Shown piece after piece: positions 22,668-32,349 of a DNA stretch of 64,000 nt. The translations under genes and the position numbers were made by a program. The stretch spans positions 706,650 through 770,649 of the forward strand of contig NW_022985168.1 of NCBI RefSeq assembly GCF_010093535.1, given 5' to 3'. Source of the DNA: Lindgomyces ingoldianus. Taxonomy: Eukaryota > Ascomycota > Dothideomycetes > Pleosporales > Lindgomycetaceae. Below the pieces are notes generated by a model. The model was given only the letters and a program-made list of their open reading frames with translations, had not been told where the DNA came from and searched no databases. The first letter of the stretch is position 1. Each line of letters starts with the position of its first letter.

Positions 22668-23964
22668 AAATTCGGCGGCATCTGCATTCTTATTCGCCAG
22701 TCGATGAATCCGGTCTCCAGGACTAGAGATGGCTCACTCCGTCGAAGGATCTCGTTATTGGGAGTGCATACCAGTATTGACGGAATCTCGCGGATTCCTT
22801 CGAGGCCCCGACAGGTGGGAAGTGTATATCGGTGTTCCGATGCCGACCGAATTACAAGCACTGAATACGACACTTGCGCTCGAAGGAAAAGTTCAGGCCA
22901 ATACGATCCGCCTGGCGCAACGTGGCGACAGCAAGCCACAAAATCTGTTGGCATCAGCACCGGACTGAGAGTAGAAACGACATACCTTTGAAAGCAAGCT
23001 CAGTACTGGTTGCTCATCGATTACCCCGCAATGTTTAGATTTGTAAGTAGGAATGATGAGTTCTTATTGCGCATGGTTAGACTGAAGGTAATGCTTCTGG
23101 GGGTCACAATGTTTAGTAGGAGGAAGCGGAAGGTTTACTGCTTACGTTAGGCTGCTGCAACGGCCATGGGCTGGAGCATTTTTACCTGCATCCACGCTCT
23201 CTGCGAACATATGTAACTACATCCATTGGGAAGGATATGCATCATGTGCCACTCCTTCGCGCAACAAACGAACCGCTCGGACGGACTCTCAAGTGAGCCT
23301 TCCCGGATGCGGCCGGACGGCCCGAGCCGCGTCCAATGGACTTCCAGCTCACCCTCGGTATCTGAACAACTTCTGTTTTACCCACTGCTCAAGGGTTATC
23401 AACTTTCTAGTTCCATAACCTCAACTCACGGAAAAGTGAGGGATATAGCAATCAGCTTCGCTTACGGAGCTTCCATTGCAAGGGCGTCTTTGCCCTAATG
23501 TTAGATCTCCAAGCGCCGTGAAAGGTACAGGCTTCACCTCGAGGCAGCCATAGGCCCGTTTACTCTGTCATGCAGTGATCTGAGCAGATCCATGCACTAT
23601 CTTGAAGGAGGTGCGAGTGCATGTGTCTCGCAGTTGTTTGACACGAGAACCGCCCTACCAGAAACATTCAGAGCTTCGAAACAGACCCCGGAACCAGTAA
23701 CGGCGATACCGGACACCACATGCAACTAGGGCTGTTTAGCGATGTGGCGTCGACGTTTTGCGACTCGCAACCGTGCAGACCGGGTCCGAAAGGCGGAAAT
23801 TTATTGGAGTTAATGCAGGTCATTTCATGCTAATTAGCCAGCAGGTGGGGAGAGACGACACGGCCGGCGGTGGCAACCAACACGTATCTCCCACCACGGC
23901 TTTCATAAACCCAAACGCCATACTGAATGCTCACCTTTGCTGCAAATACTCAGCACGGGCAACC
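22668..23964. other. Intergenic, nothing convincing
   Basis: Contains an 80-residue plus-strand frame at 22729-22968 overlapped by a longer minus frame, neither of known type. A GC-rich palindromic patch lies near 23308-23335 (gcggccggacggcccg). It probably holds the 3' end of the regulator gene and the promoter of the patatin gene. Confidence 0.35.
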
Positions 23965-25800
23965 ATGTCATTGATCGAGGTCGATTTCGGCTTAGTCAGG
24001 TATTCGCCGATTGAAGGGACGCATTATTTTTACGATTCTGCTTTTCCGACGACGATCCAATTCCTGCTCAATGGTGCTTGGGAATCTTGGGATGTCGGCT
24101 GGGTTCGGCAGCAAGTCCACCTTGTGCGCGCCCCTAAACCGACCTAAGCTAACGATAGCCTAGAAAGGCGCAAGATCCAGAGGTGAGAAGAATCGCAAAG
24201 GATGCAGAGGCACGGTTAGTCCACGAGAATGCCTCTGGCTACAGAGCATGGCCGCCGTTGTCGCCCGGTCATTCTAGTCCAATCCTCAACGGCCATGTAC
24301 CATCTCGCCCCACTAGGGACGCTATTCACCCTCCATCGAGGAATGGAGAGATAGACGCTTCTGTTTCACGAGAATTTTCAAATAGTCATTCTCAAAGCCC
24401 CAGCCCAGCCTCTTCACAAACGTACGGACCCGTGACATCTACTCAGATACATACACCACCTCTCGCTTCTCCATACTCATCCCGACCAACTCTCTCGGCT
24501 TTTCATCCCATAGATCCCCGAGTCGTTCCGGCGCTTCCACCTGAAGGGGCACTGCCACCCATCGGCCATGAATTTCAGCAGCCCTACCCGGCCCTGGTGA
24601 CTGAGTCCTCGCACACCCCAATCTCACCAATATCAGTGCCTCACGTTATGATCAGAGAAACGAAAATTCTGCTCTCGCTCGACGGTGACGGCGTTCGCGG
24701 ACTCTCAGCAGTCCTCCTCGTGGAGTCTCTCGTGAACGCAATCTGCACTAAGATAGGGCGTCGAGTCGATCCGTACCAAATCTTCGATCTTATCGGCGGC
24801 ACGAGTACAGGAGGTTTACTTGCCATCATGCTCGGACGACTCCGCATGCGGCCTCATAGAGCGAGGGACGCTTATGTAAACCTCCTGCAGTCTATGTACG
24901 CGGACAAGTTTAAATTTTTCATGTCACTTGATCCTCACGCATCATCGACCCCGAGCGATGGACTAGCTCTGGAGAACAAAGCCAAGGACCTAGTGAGGAG
25001 TGAGGTTGGGGATCAAGACGAGATTTTCTTTGATCAGAGGCGAGACTCTACAAATGTGTAAGTGGTGTTAGTGTTCCTGTCCGGTGAAGTGACTCACATT
25101 GCATTGCTACAGTTTCGTAATCTCAACTCAAGTCGAAATCGGTGTCAACCGCCCTGCACTAATACGATCCTATCTAACTCGCCGTATGGCTGGCCCTGAA
25201 CTTGCGCCGAACCTCACAATATGGGAGGCTCTACGCGCAACATCTGCAGCGCCACGCTACATCGATCTTCAGGGCGGCTCGGATCGTAGAGCCGTCATCG
25301 AGCCGGGGTTGATAGATTATGGCACAGCGAAAAATAACCCTATACGCGACTTATTTTATGAAACACGAAAACTTTATAGCTACGCCAACGACACGATGAT
25401 TGTTGTCAGCGTCGGTACCGGAACCGGCTTAGACAGAATGCAGGAAAGCAACGAGATGGCCAATAGCGTGGATGACAGATCTGCCGAAGCTAAGACGGCT
25501 GGGGATAAATTCGAAGTGGATATGCAAGATCTCATTGGCAGGGGATGGCTGAAGTACTTCAGGTTCAATGTCCCGGATCTGGATGACGTTCCTTTGGAGG
25601 AATGGAACCAGGTGGACATTCTCAAAGCAAAAACAAGTGCTTACCTCGGCAAGACTGATGTCAGGCAGCGGTTCTATGGGTGTGTGGATGCGGTTGCTGA
25701 GCTCCTAATGGCTGAGCAGGCTGCGTGGGAGCGCGCTCAAGAAAAAGAGGAAAAGGCAATGCCTCACTTCGAATTTCCACCCCGGGCAGTCGGCCGATAA
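23965..25800 (+). CDS. Patatin-like phospholipase
   Basis: Exons 23965-24114, 24159-25057 and 25113-25800 give 578 residues. The patatin fold hydrolyses acyl chains with a Ser-Asp dyad. The oxyanion-hole motif is DGDGVRG (about 225-231), and the nucleophile elbow is GGTSTGG with Ser at about 266. The dyad Asp is in LIDYGTAKNNP (about D418), where most relatives have DGG or DGA. The N-terminal exon encodes a short domain (YSPIEGTHYFYDS) seen before patatin domains in fungi, then a 120-residue Ser/Pro-rich linker. Intron 1 is 44 bp with an unusual GTCCAC donor. It was chosen because it removes the stop and keeps phase 0 with a second exon whose frame is open only back to a TAG at that point. 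Fungal patatins can be free enzymes or NLR effector domains; this one has no NACHT or NB-ARC domain attached. Confidence 0.82.
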
Positions 25801-26575
25801 AAATGGGGCTGGTGTGGTACGTTGGCATTTTGATTGAATCGGGAACTTCTCGTTATTGTGTACAATGGAGTAGGTGGCAGTTGTTCTTCAAAGCGGGGAT
25901 CATTTTGGATCTTTCGACACCTTCACGCCTCACGAATTAGGTACGATGAAACGAGATGTACAATATCAACAATAAGAAAGTTGAAATCGCAGGCTATTTC
26001 TGAATTCTATGGATGAAGAGCCAACCCAAATGGGTTTGACAGATTCAGCAAGTGAGGCTTACCAATTGACCCAACTGTGGTGAAGACCACCAGGCAATCC
26101 ACCCACAACACATAACATCATATACCCCGACACCCCAGACTCACAAATCAGATACGACCCAAATTACGAGAACTACATACAGCCACGGCGATTTTCGCGT
26201 ACGCTCCAAAAAAAACCACATGCGAAGATCATGACGGAAACTGATCCTCACCACCTAGGGAAATGAATCCCATCATCAGTCGTTGATAGGAAAATTAAAC
26301 CATCCCACGTGTCTCACGAACCCCTTAGCTGAATTCGTGTGACGCCTTGACTTGTTGGATATGTTGCTTCGAAGAAGATTTGGCAGGGAGAAGCTCGCGA
26401 AGAACAAAGACACCATGGCAGGACTGCCGGGTAAGGAAGTCCAACAAGTGATAGTAAAATATCCCGGGGCGAAGGGGGCAAATATAAGTTATATCCCTTT
26501 GTAGGAAGAACCCCTACTTCTCATTTCTGTCATCCTTCTTCCCAATTTGTCGTTGACATTTTTACTCTACCCAAA
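25801..26575. other. Intergenic
   Basis: 3' flank of the patatin gene and former promoter of the ruined MFS gene. The stretch just before 26576 still looks like a normal 5' UTR, pyrimidine-rich with a clean start context (cccaaaATGGCG). Confidence 0.4.
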
Positions 26576-27800
26576 ATGGCGACTTCAGTGCCAGAAACCA
26601 AGCGCGACCCAACCCACAGCGAGGGTGCCCAGCTCAAACAAGAACATATAGACTCCATTATCTCAGACGACAAGATCAAGTTCCAAGACTGATGCCTGGG
26701 AAAAGCTTGGATATAACTCTCCTACTTGGCGCAAATGGCAGATTCTAAGTGTTGGCTTCCTCATCCAAATCTTTATGAGCATAATGTGATTACGTACACG
26801 AATGCCGTCAGTGCTATCTCTGACCATCTGACCATTCGTCGTCAGTAAGCAAGCCACTCGCATCCCCCAAATGGCTTACCTCGTTGCCTTTGCTTTTGGA
26901 AGCGAATTCGGGCACCTTAGAGCGAGGAATATGGCAGGGGGCCAATCCTGCGGCTCAGTATTTCTAGTAAATATCTAGCAATTGTATTGCGCTCTTTTGA
27001 AGCACCACGGCACATGCGTTATCGTGCGTTTTCTGGGTGGTATATCCACCGCTGGTGAATCAGTCACAAATCGGAGTTCTTGCGAATATGTGGGAGTCAG
27101 ATGAGCAAAAGTACGCTGTTACATCCCTTGTCCTATCCTCTGTTGGTGGGGTAGCCATTGGACCCATTTTCGGCGATTCGTAGAAGGTTACCCTCAAGCT
27201 TCCGTGGTTCTTTTTGGTTCAGTTAATTGAAGACAGGGCAATCCAGCTCATCCACTTCTTCTGCATGCCAGAGGCTCGAGTTACAATCCTACTTGATAAC
27301 GCAGCTCAGTATCGGTGCAAGACTAGCAAAAGCATTAACATTTACGGTCCAAACGAGATCAGGACCTCAGCGACGCCCTGACCTTCACATTCCTCCAATT
27401 ATTCCAGTCGGTATACGAACAATAGGGCTTTGGCCTTGCCACTATTAGTGTGAATTTAGCATGCGTGCCTATATGTTCTACCTCTTATACTTCTCCTCAA
27501 CCCACTAATTTCGTGGCATACGCCGTCGTGACCCTGGAAAGTTGCAGCCCAGGGTACGATCCCGGTGGCTCCTCTTCCTCGCACCCCTCGAGATAATTGG
27601 TCCCTTCGGCTTCACCCGGGCGACTTTTGGTGTCCCATGAATCGCTACTATGATCTTTGCATGCATGCTCGGCATAGCAAATAGAAGACTCCATCTTTCA
27701 GAAACGCCAGCTCTCCCACCTCCCAATCTATTATTATTTTTAAGAAGGGTTATCCAATCGTTCAACTTGCCCTAAACGCCAGACTTACACAGAGACTGCC
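26576..27800 (+). pseudogene. Decayed MFS drug/polyamine-type transporter
   Basis: A start codon at 26576 opens a normal hydrophilic N-terminus, but a frameshift and TGA occur at about 26690. Beyond this, family segments continue in changing frames. They include AWEKLGYNSPTWRKWQ and a first membrane helix, MAYLVAFAFGSEF, RFLGGIST and SSVGGVAIGPIFG. A run resembling IHFFCMPEARVTILLD, with its NIYGPNE continuation, follows, and then a helix near LSDALTFTFLQLFQSVY. At least eight stops or frame changes are present, including TAG inside what should be GGFVEG. Order and spacing match 12-helix DHA1-type transporters. The decay is too broad for sequencing error. A second, intact MFS gene lies at 39963-41887 but belongs to a different subgroup. 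Confidence 0.8.
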
Positions 27801-28379
27801 CTCTTCTAAAATTTCCGATAATCATGGTAGTAGTCCCCTAGATGCGGCATAGCAATGTCTACACGGGGTGGTAACGTCAAGGTCGATATGTTAAATTTAC
27901 TTGAGTTGCACAAGGAATAGTTGTTCAAACTTTAACTCCAGCCTGGCAAGTAAGGGGAGGACATTAATTCGTTAGAAATTGGCCTCATATCCGTATTCTT
28001 TTCCAGGAACCAGATGGGTTGGATGGTTAAAAAGGGGTTAGGCATCACCTAGGCGTCCATTCGTAGGGACCGGTTCGTAGAGGTAAAGGTAGTGTAGGAC
28101 AGAGATCTGCATTCTGTCGACATTCTCCCTAAATCTAGGAAAAGATTTTACGAATTAAATCTGTTCTGCTACTGTAGAGCGGTTAGTGTGAATATGCTGC
28201 TGAAACAATCTTCTAGCTAGGGATTAGAGATTCCACCAGGTTTCTTTGAGCTGATGACTTGTAGAAAATTTCTCTCCAACAGATAAAATACTTCATGTGA
28301 TCATGTACACTCCTTGTGAGGCTAGTGATTTATAATAGGACTTAGCCACCATTGGATTCATTGTTGTTCGATGGAGGTG
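27801..28379. other. AT-rich remnant DNA
   Basis: No open frame of note; it may include the ruined 3' end of the MFS gene. I cannot place a boundary. Confidence 0.3.
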
Positions 28380-28930
28380 CATGGACGATGGGGGCTGGGG
28401 GTGATTATATTTTCTCATTTTCTAATCTCCTTGGTTTCTTTGCGCGGAATTAGTCTCAGGGATTTGGGTGTGCATCTGATCAACGATACTTTCTAGTCCC
28501 AGTCTAAAGGGTTCCTCCAGAAATACTAGATCCTAGGGTTCTGAGGCTTCTCCTTGGGAATGAGAATTATCATTCCCCGGTTCTTCAATATCTCATTGCA
28601 TCAAAGTTGAATCCTGAGAGTTGTGGATGTTCTTATTGTCCTTAGAGCTGTGCGTGATGGAGGCTTGTTATCCATTGCCGCTGTTGTTGTTGTTGTTGTA
28701 GCCGTCTGGTCTGGACCAAATTCTTGAATAATTCCTTGAGGGGTCCTAAGGTAGGGTTGGCGTTAGTCGGCTACTAGGGGCCCTAGTTTTATAATCAGAA
28801 TAGGTTGTCTCAGATAGGACAAGCCTGCTAGATTTCTTTTCTCTAGAACTACTTGGTTTACAGAGTTCTTGGTCGTATCTTCAACACCATTATTATTACG
28901 TTTTAGATTAAACCCAGACTATATTTCCAT
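28380..28930 (-). pseudogene. Possible decayed regulator-like gene
   Basis: Read on the minus strand, two frames in succession give protein-like text. First, about 28930-28640 is a Lys/Asn/Gln-rich segment ending in a Thr run (encoded by the GTT repeat at about 28684-28698). Then 28640-28380 is a Ser/Asn/Gln/His-rich segment with FLEEPFRLGLESIVDQMH. Stops are few and are TAG or TAA. Composition resembles the linker of a fungal transcription factor, but no DNA-binding motif is visible. It sits between the ruined MFS gene and the broken DJ-1 gene, so it may be part of a decaying cluster. Confidence 0.25.
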
Positions 28931-29389
28931 TGCAGTACTAAGAGACAGTTGGGTTAATTAATATTTTGAATTGATGGAATTGCGTAGTCGTAACAGTAGC
29001 TGGTAACGGAACAAGGTATCGTTAAGGGGCTTAGCAACGGCAGTGCGTGTAAGTCAATATTTAGCGTTTGGAGTTTCTGTAAATAGAATATGTAGTGTTA
29101 GAGGGAAGCCCTTGGCAAGCGTCCTTGTTGTTGCGAGACAATTAAATCAGAGGGGCCTACGATTGTACCCGGTCTGGTAGCATGTCCCATTAGACATCGT
29201 ACCGGACCGGGTGAGGATTGTGGTATGAGGAAGCTGTATTGAGCGAGGGGGGAAACGCGGTGGAGTGTCGGCAACGATCGAGTCGATTAGACAAACACTA
29301 TGAAGGCTAAGCGTTTAAAAACAAGCGAAAGTATTAAAACTAGACTGTAACCACAAGGTGTAGGGAACGCGATAACGAGCACACGATCC
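28931..29389. other. Intergenic with an imperfect 13-bp inverted repeat
   Basis: acccggtctggta at 29167-29179 pairs with taccggaccgggt at 29200-29212 (12 of 13), with a 20-base loop. CCG/CGG half-sites occur in the arms, as in Zn2Cys6 targets. It lies downstream of the DJ-1-type gene, so a promoter role is not obvious. Confidence 0.45.
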
Positions 29390-30266
29390 CTAGGCTTTAG
29401 AAGTGCCACACGCTTCGTTTACCAACTCCACAGCTTTCTGCGTGAGCAGCTCTGCGTCAGGCGGAAATCGAGCCGACAAGTAATTGTACGTTAGGTCGTG
29501 AACGACAAACCTATCATGGCAAGTCAGCCAACCTCCAAGCCCTAAATAGACAACTAACGTACGTGGAAGTAGGATTATAACTATTCTTGAACTGCGAGTT
29601 CTCGTCAAGACTTTCCCTCACAATCTTTTCGACCGAGTCCGTCCCAGCACCATATGTCTTATAATAGTCTCCCAAAAAATGGTCGTGTTATAGCCGTAAT
29701 ACTCTCTTCTAGGAACGCAGGCAGCGCTGTAGTCTGCACATCGTGTATAATGCTCCGGCCGTCGGGCAGTGATGACGAAGCAAGAACTTGGACGCCGTGG
29801 CAGATCGCAGCTACGCACTTACTGGAGGGTTTTCTTGTCTTCGGGAAGTAGCTTGCAACATGGTGGTGGACATTCCTTGAATCAATAACCAGCTGAACTG
29901 CCTTGTCATGGCCGCCAGGCAGAAAGACCAAATCGTAAGAATCTAGATTAAATGCTGGCTCCGTCCAAGCGCGCGGATTTCTGAAATTTTCGTTGCAGGA
30001 CAAGGTCTGATAAGCAGATTTGGCAGCTTTTGATGCCCCAAGGAGAGCGCCTGTCCAGCCAGATAACATCTTCTCGTCGCAAACGGGAGGCTTGCCAGAC
30101 TCTGTTGCGAAGTGGATTTCAAAGTCGGCTTCATGAAAGATTACCCAGGGGATTGCAGTCTCTGGATGCTCGAAGTAATATGCGCTCTCGAGGAAGCTAT
30201 GGCAACGCGCGAACCTGTCGGGCCATGACTGTAGTCTGCCATTAAGAAAATAATCTTAGATACCAT
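29390..30266 (-). pseudogene. DJ-1/PfpI superfamily protein broken by a one-base homopolymer shift
   Basis: Hsp31/ThiJ-like proteins of this class act as glyoxalases, deglycases or chaperones. The model starts at 30266 (MVSKIIFLMADYSHGP), with intron 30214-30162 joining in phase to TETAIPWVIFHEADF. The exon runs through CDEKMLSGWTGALLGA and YDLVFLPGGHDKAV to the nucleophile elbow, AAICHGVQVLA. At the run of six A on the plus strand (29673-29678), the frame shifts and stops at TAA. The next frame continues the family sequence GDYYKTYGAGTDSVEKIV up to a donor at 29562. A last exon, 29510-29390, reads FVVHDLTYNYLSARFPPD and ends at a normal stop. So every part of the protein is present except for one extra base. 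It could be a true mutation or a sequencing error; no other lesion is seen. Confidence 0.8.
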
Positions 30267-32349
30267 TGCGGCGAAGAGTGAGCCTGGGATAATATCTCGA
30301 ATAGGAATTAAGCAATGTTTGGTTCGTAAGCTGTAGAGGGGAAACTGTGCTCAGGGTGATGGCGCTGACATCATAATACATGCCTTAAGGAAAGAAATTC
30401 AGAATGGATCTGAAAGGACCTCTGAGCTCCGCTCCTTCTGTGTCGTCAGGTCTTTTCCTAATCTTTATTTTCCCCTGATATGTGGTCACCCATCCGTTCG
30501 CTCGTTGAAGGGAGCAGAATGGAACGAGTTGGCGAAGGCCTCGGAACAGTACGAACAGGTGGTGAGATGGATGTGTTACGAGTGGGGACGTCCGTGTTCC
30601 GCACGTAGGGACAGGGCGAAACGAACAGATGGTGAGGATGTATGCGTAACAGGTGGGGATGTTCGTGTTCCGCACGTAAGAGCAGGGCAGAGCTGACGAT
30701 GATGTGCCAAAACGGGTAGACAAATTAAGTTTAGAGAAACAGTAATAGCGGTGTGGGTCTTGTTTAAAATATAGATTATTTATTGAGGGGGGTTGGTTTC
30801 GTACCGTAAGCCTTGCGAGAATATTCTTCGTTGGTGGAAGCTTGTGACTTAGGGAAGAGGTGGTGAGCGAGGGCAGAAGCATGAGGAGCGATCGAAGTTG
30901 ATTGGAGGCTTGCGTGCTCATCACGTGACAAGCCAATCAGCGTGGTTGAGGCCGTGTGTTTCCATCCATCCTGACTCATGAGCATCTCTTCTTAAGAAGG
31001 TAGGATTAAGATCAACGAGAGATCAAATGCACCATCATTGGTCGCTGCTGCTACGAAACCGACCGAGCGTAGGTATCTTTCATCCCGGTGTCTCTCATCT
31101 TGGTGTCTCATTAAAACCAACGCTAAGGTTGTAACAACAAAAAAATGAGAACGGACTCGGCGAACTGTACATTAGTTTGCACTACAACTTCTAGCAAGAA
31201 AAGGAGTCGTCGCGTTCAATATGGTACAACAAGAGTTGCCTGCATGAAGGATTGGAGAAGATATCTGGTCCGTTCCCGGTGACTGGATCACCAATTCTCG
31301 GCCTCCTTGTGTGTGGGAAAGCCCTTCGCCAGAAACCCTGCTTGACGACAGGTACCTCAACTTCGCAGCGACTTTATCTCACCCACACATTTTGATACTT
31401 CTTCATAAATTGGCAACGCTATTCACAGCAAGTAAATAACGTATCCCAGGGGGTTAACTTGAAAATTAATTGGGTTTGGCTGGTCTGAAAGCTGTTTTGG
31501 CACTCCACGTACTTCAGCCCTCGAAACATCATCACCACAACAACGCCGGCTCGCCTTCCCGCTGGCTAAAACAAGGCGCAATTCACTCTTCACGGATTGC
31601 AAATCGCACTGGTAGTGTTTCTAAAGCTATAATATAATGTGGGTGGAGTATAAAGTGTATATCGGCTATAGCGAGTGGTGCATGCGGTAAGCTGCAAGGC
31701 TATAGTTAGTTAAGTGGTCATGGTGGTATTATTATGTAATACCGAGCTCTGCAGCAATGTGTACTTTTCGAGCTTTATTTACTTCGTAACTATAACTCTT
31801 GCAGAGTTGGCATGAGTTTTGCGTGGTTGCAGGTTAGACCTAGCTCCGATCATTAAGCCCCTGCAAACGACGGAAACGGTCTAAACTGTTGATTCCGATA
31901 TACCTATTCGGCTCGGCGTACGGCGGGCTCCAACCAGTGTCATGTAATGCTTTCAGGGATAAGGCATGACACCTTCACGTCTCTCAGCGACTAGATGCAA
32001 TCCTCAACTCCTATGCGACCGTCCCTACAGAAACATCTGTCAACCCTATCTTCAGTTAGTTGCATTTCTGGCTTATATCCGCGGATGGTTGTTTCATTCT
32101 CCGTTGGCGTAATCACGTGAGTATGCTACATGGGTTGTGATTCTGTACGTCTCCTGACAAGGGCGAGAAGGACAGCGACATATTCGCGCTCATCTTAATA
32201 TACCTAAAAATACGCATATAAACGTCATAGCAAGTCCTGCAGAACGATTTATTGTAGGTAAATGCCAGCCTTTCACCTGACGGGTTTTGGAGGATGTATA
32301 GGGCATGAGACGCAACACGGTAATGGCTAGTATTCATATCATGCGACAT
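30267..32349. other. Gene-free interval with a small duplication
   Basis: About 2 kb with no recognisable gene. The 183-residue minus frame at 30936-30385 runs through a duplicated noncoding segment and looks spurious. The part 31560-31860 is AT-richer. Confidence 0.4.
30551..30696. repeat. Imperfect direct duplication of about 70 bp
   Basis: The segment beginning cgaacaggtggtgag (about 30551) recurs as cgaacagatggtgag (about 30622). Both contain cgtgttccgcacgta followed by agggacagggcg or agagcagggcag. Two copies only. Confidence 0.65.

Noticed and set aside
22370..22960. 196-residue minus-strand frame overlapping the end of the Zn2Cys6 gene
   Set aside because: Half of it is the antisense of conserved regulator sequence; the remainder has no family likeness.
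30385..30936. 183-residue minus-strand frame
   Set aside because: It runs through a duplicated noncoding segment and contains a repeat-derived Cys/Pro-rich stretch; no family match, and it lacks a plausible promoter.
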